Assembly: GCA_947502635.1 (NCBI GenBank)
Contig: CANNAN010000003.1
Span: 124,001 to 188,000 of the forward strand
DNA length: 64,000 bases
Origin: an uncultured Flavobacteriaceae bacterium
GTDB taxonomy: Bacteria; Bacteroidota; Bacteroidia; Flavobacteriales; Flavobacteriaceae
Reading direction: 5' to 3'
In this document: in pieces, positions 26,059 through 34,597 of the stretch
Numbering within the stretch: position 1 is the first letter of the stretch
How the letters are laid out: each line of letters begins with the position of its first letter
Notes under the pieces: generated by a model
Told to the model about the DNA's origin: nothing
The model's database searches: none
What the model saw: the letters and a program-made list of their open reading frames with translations, nothing else
Program-made: the position numbers and the translations under genes

Positions 26059-27513
26059 TTAATTATCTCCTTTTTGATTTTCAAAGGCTCCAATATCTAA
26101 ATTTGATCCAATTAATCTGTCTCTCATAAGGAAATCAACACTAATTTCATCCCGATCATAAAATGTACCTGAATTCAGTAAGTCACTTTCTAATGTTGGA
26201 GTTAAATCCCACTTTAAAACATCCATAAAAGGATAGTCTTCAACCGATGAAGTTATGATGTTATTAAGCATTTCAGTATTTTCAACAGCTGTATATAACT
26301 TTTCATCACCGATATTTGCCATAAAATTGTTATAAAACACATTATTAATGCTTTCATTTGAATTTAAATTCAGGGCTTTTCCTGCAATGTTGATTAAACT
26401 ATTGTTTAGAACCCTATAACTCTTATTTACAAGCGGGTTACGGTCTCCTATATGAATTGCGTTCATTTGACAATCTATAATCAAATTACTATGGACTAAG
26501 TTATCAAAACCCAGTATATGAATAGCATTACCAGTACCTCCTTCTATAAGATTAGAGAAAATTTTACCTGTAGTACCTGGATTAATCATCATACCTGCTT
26601 GATGTGGTCCAGCTTCTAAAAGGCCATAATTTCTAACGACATTATTAAATAATTCACAATCTTCGATGGCACCACCTACCTGAATGCCATCCCATCCCGT
26701 ATTTTCAACTAGGTTATTAAAAACACGTACACCTATTAAATCGGCTTGGTATAGTTTTTCTCCTGGACATTCGTTATTATCGAATCCATGCTCCCATTTA
26801 GACCCTCCAATGTACATGCCTTCACCATGTACATCATGAATATAATTATGGTGAATTATTGTATTTTCTTGTACATAGTTTCCCCTATTCGCTTTGCCAT
26901 CGCAGGTAGGTCTTGTAACTGCCCAAATACCAACGCCAACCCCAGATATTTCTATGTGATCGATTTCTACATGATCAGTTTTTTCATACGCCCTAACTCC
27001 TTGTGATCCCATTTCAATTTTGATTCCATAGATATCCGAAGATCCAGTGCCTGTAAGTCTTATATGTGAGCTGTTACGTATCTTAATGGCTTCTGGCGAA
27101 TCTGAGATACTCAGAACAGCTTGACCATTGCAATTGGTGAAAATGTATGGTTTTTCCTTTGTACCTTGAAAGTTTCGTATATCAATAACAATTCTAGCCC
27201 CTCCTTTTATGCCTATTTTAGAGCCAATAGGTAGGTTTAATTCTTCATTGTCTAATTTAAAATCGTTTGGTTCTAAAACATAATCACAATCACTACATTC
27301 AACAGGGACATAAGCACAAGAATTATCGGAATATTTCACGTTTGAGTCAAAATTAGAAGCATACCAGTCATTACAGCCTAATTTACTGCTTACAACTTCT
27401 TCTTTTTCTTCTTCTTGTTCAGTTGATAATTCCTCTTTTTTACAACTGAAATTCACAAAAAGTAGTAAACATAAGATAAGTGGAAATAATCTTGATGAAA
27501 TTGAGGCTTTCAT
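26059..27513 (-). CDS. Right-handed parallel beta-helix lipoprotein
   Basis: A lipoprotein signal (LFPLILCLLLFVNFSC) is followed by an acidic EEEKEEV linker, a Cys-rich stretch (about residues 47-80) and a parallel beta-helix of pectate-lyase-like repeats: IRLTGTGSSDIYGIKIEMGS, YVQENTIIHHNYIHDVHGEG, VFNNLVENTGWDGIQVGG. These surface-anchored proteins bind or cleave polysaccharides, but no catalytic site can be named. With the neighbouring secreted esterase it may belong to a small glycan-handling locus. Confidence 0.85.
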   Translation of the reverse strand: MKASISSRLFPLILCLLLFVNFSCKKEELSTEQEEEKEEVVSSKLGCNDWYASNFDSNVKYSDNSCAYVPVECSDCDYVLEPNDFKLDNEELNLPIGSKIGIKGGARIVIDIRNFQGTKEKPYIFTNCNGQAVLSISDSPEAIKIRNSSHIRLTGTGSSDIYGIKIEMGSQGVRAYEKTDHVEIDHIEISGVGVGIWAVTRPTCDGKANRGNYVQENTIIHHNYIHDVHGEGMYIGGSKWEHGFDNNECPGEKLYQADLIGVRVFNNLVENTGWDGIQVGGAIEDCELFNNVVRNYGLLEAGPHQAGMMINPGTTGKIFSNLIEGGTGNAIHILGFDNLVHSNLIIDCQMNAIHIGDRNPLVNKSYRVLNNSLINIAGKALNLNSNESINNVFYNNFMANIGDEKLYTAVENTEMLNNIITSSVEDYPFMDVLKWDLTPTLESDLLNSGTFYDRDEISVDFLMRDRLIGSNLDIGAFENQKGDN

Positions 27514-27765
27514 AGAGTAAGCGTATTTTAGTTAAATTTGGTTAGTAATAATTTGTCTAAAATATGAATTAATAGTACTCTAAAAAAAAAATCACTAGAT
27601 ATCCTTCATAAGCTTTTATTATAATGGATTCTGTGTCATTTAAACGATTAAATAGCATACTAGATGCATGCTTTTTTGAAGTTTTAAATACAAGTTATAT
27701 TTACGGAGTAAAAAATAAATTTAGTAGTAGTAAATAAGAGTATTTAGAATTTGAGGATGTTTGTT

Positions 27766-28470
27766 CTATAAGTTTTCAGATAGAAATTCTTTAATAGCTT
27801 CTGCTTTTTTGACGTTAATAAGACCATTAGAGAAAATAAATGAAATGGTGAAAATACCTTGGTCAATACTCATTTTATTGGCCTCAGAATCGATAATAGT
27901 TATAAGTTTTATGGATTCATTAAAGGCTTCAATAAGGTATGTGTCATGCTCAATAAGGTTTTTGAATTGTAAAAGTTGTTTCAATATACCATCTATAGCC
28001 CATATCGTTCTGGGAGTGTCTTTATCTATTTCTGCCCAATTTATATTTACCTCTAAATTTGAATGAAACGTATTTTGCAATGTTTTTTTTACCTCTTGAA
28101 ACTCTCTCTTTAAAGCTAGGACCGTTGGAGGTTCTCCAATACCTTCTGGGATTTGATTGTTACAAAATTTTTCTATGTTTTTCTCAAAGTGTTCAATACC
28201 CACTGACTGAATTCCATCAAGCTCTAAATATTGGACATAATAGCTTTGATTGTTATTTGAAAAGTTTGCTAAGGTTAGCATGCGAGATCCTGTATTTAAA
28301 CCAATTATGTAACCTTGAGCATTGAGACCAGAGGTAAATGTTAAGTTAACTTGAAAGGAACTATTTAGAGATTTATTATCCAGAGATTGTTTATGGATGC
28401 CATAAACAATCTCTAGAATGTTTTTTATTTTACTTGTCCCAACATATGGGAGTAAACTTTGAATATCCAT
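27766..28470 (-). CDS. Uncharacterised two-domain protein (partner of the 28474 gene)
   Basis: No known family is recognised. Residues about 36-92 (FQVNLTFTSGLNAQGYIIGL, then RMLTLANF and YVQYLELDGIQSVGI) read like a small beta barrel of Sm-like type; this is only a guess from pattern. Residues about 120-234 resemble the whole upstream protein: NLEVNINWAEI against KEIEISINWDSF, AFNESIKLITIIDSEANKMS against ALQESLATIQVNNIEDAATK, and GLINVKKAEAIKEFL against GIFTPGDYSEVIENLL. There is no signal peptide or membrane helix. It follows the 28474 gene by 3 bp, so the two are co-transcribed. Confidence 0.75.
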   Translation of the reverse strand: MDIQSLLPYVGTSKIKNILEIVYGIHKQSLDNKSLNSSFQVNLTFTSGLNAQGYIIGLNTGSRMLTLANFSNNNQSYYVQYLELDGIQSVGIEHFEKNIEKFCNNQIPEGIGEPPTVLALKREFQEVKKTLQNTFHSNLEVNINWAEIDKDTPRTIWAIDGILKQLLQFKNLIEHDTYLIEAFNESIKLITIIDSEANKMSIDQGIFTISFIFSNGLINVKKAEAIKEFLSENL

Positions 28471-28473
28471 TAA

Positions 28474-28863
28474 CTACAGAAGATTCTCAATAACTTCACT
28501 ATAATCACCTGGAGTGAAAATTCCATTACTAAAATCTTCCCATTTAGCATCTACAGTTAAGACGTTATCTGCTAAGGTTATTTTTTTTGTAGCAGCATCT
28601 TCTATATTGTTAACTTGAATAGTCGCTAATGATTCTTGCAATGCTTCTTTTCCCATATCATCTGAAGCTATTCTTTCAATTCCTTCAGTAATTCTTCCTA
28701 AACATTGATGTTCAACTTCTTGTAATTGTTGTACAGTTTTGAAACTATCCCAATTAATGCTAATTTCTATTTCTTTACCTAACTTGTCATTAAGTTTGTT
28801 TTTGATTTCAGGAAAAACGCTTTCCTCGATAAATTTGATCTGTCTTTTTTCGGCTAAACCCAT
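28474..28863 (-). CDS. Uncharacterised small cytoplasmic protein
   Basis: This is a 129 aa protein with a helical N-terminus (MGLAEKRQIKFIEESVFPEI), the string EIEISINWDSF, a helical middle part and a beta-rich C-terminus (KITLADNVLTVDAKWEDFSN). It is not recognised as a known family, but nearly its full length is repeated as the C-terminal domain of the next gene. It is the first gene of the pair, with a -7 box 45 bp upstream. A complex between the two products is a reasonable inference. Confidence 0.75.
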   Translation of the reverse strand: MGLAEKRQIKFIEESVFPEIKNKLNDKLGKEIEISINWDSFKTVQQLQEVEHQCLGRITEGIERIASDDMGKEALQESLATIQVNNIEDAATKKITLADNVLTVDAKWEDFSNGIFTPGDYSEVIENLL

Positions 28864-28907
28864 TTTGTTTTTTTTTAATTAAAATTCATATTTATATTAA
28901 GATAGGT

Positions 28908-28915
28908 CAAAGATA
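28908..28915 (-). promoter_or_regulatory. -7 box for the 28474/27766 gene pair
   Basis: On the minus strand TATCTTTG fits TAnnTTTG. Just upstream, 28921-28940 (GGTATATTATCTATAATACC) is an imperfect 20 bp dyad that could be an operator. In the rest of the 419 bp gap (28864-29282) I see no further gene. Confidence 0.5.
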
Positions 28916-29282
28916 TACTTGGTATATTATCTATAATACCCTGTTTTCAGTGAAAATTAATTTAACATTAAATTTAAAAAGTGAGCTTATCTAAAAACTA
29001 TATTTTTATGTTTTAAACATAAATGCTTTGATTAGAAATAAAACTTTTAACAATATATGGGTTTGAAAATAAATAAGTTACATAAAATGATTAAGCTCCT
29101 TAGATCGATTTTTTGAGTTAAATTGTATGTTTTTTATGATCTATTTAGTATCCTCTACTAGGTAGTAATCTTTTATCTATGTAAATTAGAATTAAGTATG
29201 GCGTGCAGTTTCTAGGTCACTAATTAAAATCTATTTTTAATAGATATCAAAGTATTCTTTTTTTGATATAATACGTTTACTG

Positions 29283-30359
29283 TTAATACTTATTTTGTTT
29301 TCTCTGTTTTTGAATACTTTTAATCATCTTTCCAAGACGCTTATCCTTCTTTTTTTTCTCTTGAATACTAGACTCGAAAAAAGCGCTTTCTTTTTCTATT
29401 TTTTGAAAATTAGTATAAGTATTAGAATCAAGCACTCCATTTTCAAGGGCTTTTAATATGGCACAGCCTTTCTCACTAGTATGCGTACAGTTTTTGAATT
29501 TACAATGTTGAGATAGTTCAGTTATGATATCAAAAGTCATGTCTAACCCTTCCGAAACCTTAGTAATACCAATTTCCCGCATGCCTGGATTGTCTATTAT
29601 AATACCACCATGTTCCAGTACAATTAATTCTCTGTGTGTGGTAATATGTTTACCTCGGTCTGTATGCTTACTAATAACGTTTGTCTGCATGTGTTCTTCT
29701 CCTATTAGTAAGTTTAAAAGCGTTGATTTACCTACACCAGAAGACCCTAACAAGCAATATGTTTTGCCTGAGTTTATGAGGGCTTTTATTTTATCTAATC
29801 CTATTTTAGATGGATTGTTTATTGCAATTATAGGAACATTTTTAATGCGTTTTTTTATGTCATTAAGAAGTGTTTTTAATGTTAATTCATCTATTAAATC
29901 AATCTTGCTTAAAACAATAACAGACTCAACTTTAGAAGCGTTACAAATAGTTAAATAGCGTTCTAAACGGTTTATATTGAAGTCTCTGTTTACAGATTGT
30001 ACAATTAAGCCACAGTCAACATTCGTAGCGATTATTTGGGGGTGTGCATATTTCCCAATGGCTTGCCTTTCAATGATAGAATGTCTAGGGTATATGGCGT
30101 GTATTAAAGCTTTATCTTCATCATATTCAGAAATAGCTACCCAATCTCCAACGGCAGGTAAATCGTATCTGTTTTCGGCAGTAAATCTTAGATTACCAAT
30201 AAGTTCAGTATCCAATTCTTTACAATTAGTTTTTACAATATATCTATCCTTATGTTCCAGGATAACTCTCCCAACACTAAAGGATTCCATGTTTTGTTCT
30301 CTTCGATAGGTTTCTAAAATATCATTATATCCTAAATCTTGAAGCGTAGTTGTTGCCAT
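29283..30359 (-). CDS. rsgA: Ribosome small-subunit-dependent GTPase A
   Basis: RsgA is a circularly permuted GTPase that helps late 30S maturation. An OB-fold comes first (residues about 25-105), then the G4 motif VLSKIDL, G1 GSSGVGKSTLLN and G3 DNPGMREIG, in the permuted order G4-G1-G3. A C-terminal zinc knuckle CKFKNCTHTSEKGC follows. The Lys-rich tail (KKKKDKRLGKMIKSIQKQRK) is usual in Bacteroidota. It is the third gene after TetR and GNAT, with 9 bp spacing. Confidence 0.95.
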   Translation of the reverse strand: MATTTLQDLGYNDILETYRREQNMESFSVGRVILEHKDRYIVKTNCKELDTELIGNLRFTAENRYDLPAVGDWVAISEYDEDKALIHAIYPRHSIIERQAIGKYAHPQIIATNVDCGLIVQSVNRDFNINRLERYLTICNASKVESVIVLSKIDLIDELTLKTLLNDIKKRIKNVPIIAINNPSKIGLDKIKALINSGKTYCLLGSSGVGKSTLLNLLIGEEHMQTNVISKHTDRGKHITTHRELIVLEHGGIIIDNPGMREIGITKVSEGLDMTFDIITELSQHCKFKNCTHTSEKGCAILKALENGVLDSNTYTNFQKIEKESAFFESSIQEKKKKDKRLGKMIKSIQKQRKQNKY

Positions 30360-30368
30360 TTCAATTTA

Positions 30369-30788
30369 TTATTTTTTCATCCGAAGTATTTCTTGGTTCG
30401 TGTCTTCATGAATGTATTTTTTTAAGATTTTAAAGCCTAGTTTTTCATAAAATGGTTTTCCGATTTTATTTTCGTTAAAAACTTCTACTTCCAATTCCTT
30501 ATGAAATTTATTCATGTGGCTAACTAATGTAGTTCCTATGCCTTTAGAATGATGATTTGGATGTACAAATAAGCCACCAATTTCGTTTTCTATCATGGAT
30601 ATAAACCCTACAATAGTATCCGATTCTTCATAGACCCAGGTATTAGAATTTGGAAGATAGGTTTCTGTCATGGCTCTTTTTACCATTAGGGTAAAGGCAC
30701 TATCTAAAAAAGGATGAGCCAATGTGGAAGCCTGTTCCCATATTTTAATAAGAACGGGGATTTCTTTTTCGTCGTATTTTCTAATCAT
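30369..30788 (-). CDS. GNAT family N-acetyltransferase
   Basis: I use the ATG at 30788 (MIRKYDEKEIPVLIKIWEQA) in preference to a TTG two codons upstream. The acetyl-CoA binding motif A is GLFVHPNHHSKGIGTTLVSH, followed by LEVEVFNENKIGKPFYEKLG, typical of the YjaB/RimI-like group. It should transfer acetyl groups to a small molecule or peptide amine; the substrate is unknown. It lies between tetR and rsgA and should be controlled by the TetR operator. Confidence 0.88.
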   Translation of the reverse strand: MIRKYDEKEIPVLIKIWEQASTLAHPFLDSAFTLMVKRAMTETYLPNSNTWVYEESDTIVGFISMIENEIGGLFVHPNHHSKGIGTTLVSHMNKFHKELEVEVFNENKIGKPFYEKLGFKILKKYIHEDTNQEILRMKK

Positions 30789-30805
30789 TTTCAATTCTAA
30801 TTAAT

Positions 30806-31351
30806 TTAAAAATGTTTGTATTTATTAACAAGGGCTTCTTTTATCATGTCTAGAGGATATTCATTAAATACAGAAAGATAGTTTAGTGCGATACCATCAA
30901 TTTCAGCAATAAAAATATAACTGAGTAAGGTACTTTCTTTTAATGAAATTTGATCAAAAATACTTTTTACCGAGTTAAATAGTAAGGCAGCTCTTTTTTC
31001 TATTTGTTCTTTTAATATCTGCCTCGTTATTGGTTGAAACATAATATTTAAATTGAGTTGAAAAAATAGCTTATCATGCTCTAGTTGTGAAAAAATGGTC
31101 TCAATAAGATGTATTAATTGACGTTGAGGTTTTTGAGAAGATTTAGGCGCACTATTCATCTCAATCATTTGATTTGTAACATTTGTGAAAATTTCTATTA
31201 AAATGGATTCTTTGGATTTAAAATGGTGATATATCAATCCCTTAGATACATTTGCTTCATCACAAATATTAGCCATCGATGTGTTTTCAAAACCATTTTC
31301 AGCAAATAGTTTGGTTGCAACTTGAAGCACTTTACTTTTTTTATCACTCAT
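30806..31351 (-). CDS. TetR/AcrR family transcriptional regulator
   Basis: The N-terminal HTH (KSKVLQVATKLFAENGFENT, then SMANICDEANVSKGLIYHHF and KSKESI) is followed by a helical ligand-binding domain. A perfect dyad lies 14-31 bp upstream of the start, so autorepression is likely. It heads the tetR-GNAT-rsgA operon. The ligand is unknown. Confidence 0.92.
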   Translation of the reverse strand: MSDKKSKVLQVATKLFAENGFENTSMANICDEANVSKGLIYHHFKSKESILIEIFTNVTNQMIEMNSAPKSSQKPQRQLIHLIETIFSQLEHDKLFFQLNLNIMFQPITRQILKEQIEKRAALLFNSVKSIFDQISLKESTLLSYIFIAEIDGIALNYLSVFNEYPLDMIKEALVNKYKHF

Positions 31352-31364
31352 ATTATATAAAATA

Positions 31365-31382
31365 AAACCGACTGTTCGGTTT
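31365..31382. promoter_or_regulatory. Probable TetR operator
   Basis: AAACCGA-CTGT-TCGGTTT is a perfect inverted repeat with 7 bp arms, immediately upstream of the tetR start. Dyads of this kind with ACCGA/TCGGT halves are typical TetR-family sites. Confidence 0.65.
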
Positions 31383-31613
31383 GTAAATATATTAAATTAT
31401 TTTTAGTTGGATGATTTTTTTCTTTTGGTTGTTTTAAGATGAGGTGCTTTACTAGCGCTTTTTTATATACATGGAATGAAATTGATATATAGGTTATTTA
31501 GGCTGTAAAAGTATTTTAAATGTGATATAATCAGAATATGGTGATTTTTTTGAGATATGACAAATGTCATAGTTATTTTTCTGAATATATGATAATTTTA
31601 AACTAGTAATTAA

Positions 31614-31629
31614 TGATAGCTAGCTATCA
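31614..31629. promoter_or_regulatory. 16 bp perfect palindrome before tonB
   Basis: TGATAGCTAGCTATCA reads identically on both strands and ends 15 bp before the tonB ATG. It could be an operator or an mRNA hairpin that covers the translation start region. No binding protein can be named. Confidence 0.5.
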
Positions 31630-31644
31630 ATAAATAGTAGGGTC

Positions 31645-32370
31645 ATGGAAGCTAAAAAGAATCCAAAATTAGAAATAAGTAGAAATAGTAGCATATATTT
31701 TGCTATAGGTCTTAATATCATGTTGTTTTTTTCTTGGCAAGCTTTAGAATATAAAACTTATGAAAGGGATGATGTTATCATAGACCTTTTAGATGTCGAA
31801 GAAGAGCTAGAAGAGGATATTCCTATTGTTAATGTGAATACACCACCGCCACCACCGCCGCCAGTAGCTGTTCAGCAATCTATTCAAATTGTTGATGATA
31901 TTGTAGAGGTAGAAGAAACTGTTATTGAAAGCACAGAAACGTCTCAAGAAGATGCTATTCGAGATATCGTTGAGGTTAGCGATGTAGAAGTAGAAGAAGT
32001 GGAAGAGGATGTACAAGTAGCATTTGCAGTTATTGAAAATGTCCCTGTTTTTCCTGGATGCGAAGGACAACCTAAAAAGAAAATGAAAGATTGTTTTCAA
32101 CAAAAAATGCAGGAGCATGTCGTTAATAATTTTAGATATCCAGAAGAAGCTTTAGAATTAGGGGTACAAGGACGCGTATCTATAATCTTTATAATTGATT
32201 CTAAAGGACATATTACAGGTGTAAGATCTAGAGGACCCGATAAGATTTTAGAAAAAGAAGCCGAACGCATAATAGGGCTATTACCAAAAATGAAGCCAGG
32301 GACTCAACGTGGAAAACCAGTAAAGGTCGCTTATGCACTACCAATATTCTTCAAGTATAATGAAGGATAG
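31645..32370 (+). CDS. Energy transducer TonB
   Basis: TonB links the proton motive force of the inner membrane (through ExbB/ExbD) to outer-membrane receptors. An N-terminal helix (about residues 15-31, IYFAIGLNIMLFFSWQAL), a proline run NTPPPPPPPVAV, a very acidic Glu/Val-rich periplasmic spacer and the C-terminal TonB domain (FRYPEEALELGVQGRVSIIF, PKMKPGTQRGKPVKVAYALP) are seen. ExbB/ExbD are not next to it. The receptor at 21585 is a possible partner. Confidence 0.93.
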   Translation: MEAKKNPKLEISRNSSIYFAIGLNIMLFFSWQALEYKTYERDDVIIDLLDVEEELEEDIPIVNVNTPPPPPPPVAVQQSIQIVDDIVEVEETVIESTETSQEDAIRDIVEVSDVEVEEVEEDVQVAFAVIENVPVFPGCEGQPKKKMKDCFQQKMQEHVVNNFRYPEEALELGVQGRVSIIFIIDSKGHITGVRSRGPDKILEKEAERIIGLLPKMKPGTQRGKPVKVAYALPIFFKYNEG

Positions 32371-32406
32371 GGTTCGTAAATAATTATGGTATAAATTACG
32401 TTTGGT

Positions 32407-32527
32407 AAGGTTTAAAAAGTATTAAAAACTAAAAATTGTCACATTGATCGCAGTCGAGAATTAAACTTAGGACATTAAAAAGTTCTCGACTGCCCTCGAA
32501 CAGACATTTAAGTACTTTTTAAACCTT
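32407..32527. repeat. 121 bp imperfect palindrome between convergent genes
   Basis: The outer arms AAGGTTTAAAAAGTA and TACTTTTTAAACCTT are perfect 15 bp inverted repeats. Inside, GCAGTCGAGAA and TTCTCGACTGC form a second perfect pair. The inner TTCTCGACTGCCCTCGAACA resembles intergenic elements common in flavobacterial genomes. It lies between tonB and the esterase gene and may end transcription from both sides. Confidence 0.7.
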
Positions 32528-32566
32528 ATTTTTTATAGAATCAAAAAAGGTTGATCGCCTTCATAA

Positions 32567-33808
32567 TTATTGCATTTTTAATCTATCTAACTTTTCTTGG
32601 GAATAATCATTACCTCCATTTGTGTCCATAGCTTTGGTATAAGCATCAATCGCTTTTTTGTTGTCTTTTTGTGCAGTATAATAATCGCCTAAAGAATCAT
32701 AAACATTTGAGCTATTTGGAAAATTTTCAATATTCAGTTTAAAAAAGGCTAAAGCTTTATCATTCTTTTTTTGATTCATAAATCCATAACCTAATTGATT
32801 TACTAAATCTTCGTTAGGAGCCACAGTATAACCAAACTTTTCAGATACAGTTTTATAATGAGCATTAATGATTTTTAAGGCCATTTTTGTAGATGTTTTT
32901 TCATCAATTATAGTGTTAAACTTATCCCCTAAATTATACCAGGAAAAGAGAAAATGTAAGGCATCATATTCTGTAATTAAAGGAACACTACCATGGGTGT
33001 CGTTTTCATAATACTTATAATCAAAATTCAATTTACTCTTAGATTTGGGAACAACAGTTTTACAGAATTTTAAAATAGCACGGATATGGTTTGTTCTTTC
33101 ACTTGTATCATTCTCAACGGTATTAATAGAATAACCTGTTTTCATCATGGTATTTGCAATTCCAACAAAAAGTGATTTGTTTTCAAATGATTTTGAATTT
33201 AAAATGCTGGAAGTTTGTTTTAAAACATGACGATTATCCCACCATAAACTAGGGTCTATAGCTATATAGTTGTTAAAAAGATGTGTGCGTTTAAGGAGGA
33301 TGTTAATGGCTGTTAAACCTCCCAAAGAATGTCCAATAAGTGTGTTGTATTGGTTTGTTGGATATTTACTATTTATATATGGAATGAGTTCATTTTCCAA
33401 AAAATTCATAAACTTTTCACCACCACCAGATGTATTAGGACCTTTACCATCTTCAACATGTGTAGGCGTTAAATCTCGCATTCTATCTGTATTAGGAATG
33501 GCTACTACAATCATTTTAGGAACCTTAGTAGTGCCGTTTATAGAACTCATCTGCCGTAGCATACCTGTAACAGAAACAAAATGTGCATCGCCGTCTAATA
33601 AATAAACCACAGGATATTTTTCGTTGGAGTCTTTTAAGGTATTGGGAACATGAACCCAAATTTTGCGCTGTTCATTAAGAACAACAGATTGTAAACTATC
33701 TATAGCTCCTATAACAATTTTATTTTCATGCGTCATGACTTGCGAATGGCTTATATTTATAAAGCTTCCATATGCTGAGATTAGAAAAAGAATGATTAAT
33801 TTTTTCAT
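32567..33808 (-). CDS. Secreted esterase (Esterase D/IroE-like) with TPR tail
   Basis: A signal peptide (LIILFLISAYGSFINISHS) is followed by an alpha/beta-hydrolase of the esterase D type: YPVVYLLDGDAHFVSVTGML, nucleophile GHSLGGLTAI (Ser near residue 160) and the acid/His region NDTHGSVPLITEY. Residues about 330-410 form tetratricopeptide-like repeats (NDKALAFFKLNIENFPNSSN, DNKKAIDAYTKAMDTNGGND). Relatives hydrolyse siderophores or acyl esters; the substrate here is unknown. Confidence 0.85.
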   Translation of the reverse strand: MKKLIILFLISAYGSFINISHSQVMTHENKIVIGAIDSLQSVVLNEQRKIWVHVPNTLKDSNEKYPVVYLLDGDAHFVSVTGMLRQMSSINGTTKVPKMIVVAIPNTDRMRDLTPTHVEDGKGPNTSGGGEKFMNFLENELIPYINSKYPTNQYNTLIGHSLGGLTAINILLKRTHLFNNYIAIDPSLWWDNRHVLKQTSSILNSKSFENKSLFVGIANTMMKTGYSINTVENDTSERTNHIRAILKFCKTVVPKSKSKLNFDYKYYENDTHGSVPLITEYDALHFLFSWYNLGDKFNTIIDEKTSTKMALKIINAHYKTVSEKFGYTVAPNEDLVNQLGYGFMNQKKNDKALAFFKLNIENFPNSSNVYDSLGDYYTAQKDNKKAIDAYTKAMDTNGGNDYSQEKLDRLKMQ

Positions 33809-33890
33809 GTTGGATTTTTTTAAGTCTCTACTAATTTAACAACTTTTAAATATGAATAGCTGGAGTTTAACATTTCATCAGGAAAAAATA

Positions 33891-33946
33891 ACAGTTCGGT
33901 AAGTCGGTTTTTTTAAATAGAAGGTAGGATAAGATATTTGCTTCAT
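33891..33946 (+). promoter_or_regulatory. LytTR-type motif and promoter before the TPR/LytS operon
   Basis: ACAGTTCGGT (33891-33900), TTTTTTTA (33908-33915) and TTTGCTTCAT (33937-33946) repeat the arrangement found at 21497-21552, again with exactly 46 bp between the starts of the first and last element. A LytTR regulator is encoded 2.8 kb downstream, so direct autoregulation is plausible. Confidence 0.62.
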
Positions 33947-33967
33947 AATTAATATAAATACAAATAC

Positions 33968-34588
33968 ATGAAACATCTAATTATTATTACAGCACTATTA
34001 GTTTCAGGATTTATGAATTCTCAAACTAATTACGAAAAGGGCATGCAAAAGGCTTTTGAACTATGGGGAAGCAATAACTCTGTAGAAGCATCAAATATGT
34101 TTGAACGCATCTCTAAGGCAGAACCAGATAATTGGTTACCACCTTATTATGCTGCCCAAATTAATATTACTAACAGTTTTGGAGAAAAGGACGAAAAGAA
34201 ACTAACTGAACAATTAAAAAAAGCTCAGGGTTTAATTAATGATGCTACGGCTATCTCAAAAGATAACCCAGAAATTTTAGTGATGCAAGCATTACTACAT
34301 ACGGCTTGGGTGGCTTTTGACGGTGCTACATATGGAGCCTCCTTATCTGGAAAGGTCGTTGCATTATATGCAAAAGCATCACAAATTTCACCAAAAAACC
34401 CAAGAGTAGTTTATTGTAAAGCAGAATGGGATATGGGAGGTGCTCGTTATTTTGGGCAAGACACAACACCATTTTGTAAAGATTTAGAAAGAGCCATAGA
34501 ACTTTTTGCTAACTTTAAGCCAGAAACAACATTTCATCCTAATTGGGGTAAAGATAGAACCAAGATGTTATTGAAATCTTGCAAATAA
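33968..34588 (+). CDS. Secreted TPR-like protein
   Basis: A signal peptide (MKHLIIITALLVSGFMNSQ) is followed by helical repeats: YEKGMQKAFELWGSNNSVEA, SNMFERISKAEPDNWLPPYY and VVALYAKASQISPKNPRVVY. No enzyme motif is seen. It is the first gene of the sensory operon and stops 9 bp before the kinase gene, so it may act in the periplasm with the kinase or be its main output. That is inference. Confidence 0.8.
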   Translation: MKHLIIITALLVSGFMNSQTNYEKGMQKAFELWGSNNSVEASNMFERISKAEPDNWLPPYYAAQINITNSFGEKDEKKLTEQLKKAQGLINDATAISKDNPEILVMQALLHTAWVAFDGATYGASLSGKVVALYAKASQISPKNPRVVYCKAEWDMGGARYFGQDTTPFCKDLERAIELFANFKPETTFHPNWGKDRTKMLLKSCK

Positions 34589-34597
34589 ATTGACAAA

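Noticed and set aside
31807-32118. Minus-strand 103 aa frame inside tonB
   Set aside because: It is the antisense of the proline/glutamate-rich TonB spacer and is compositionally biased.
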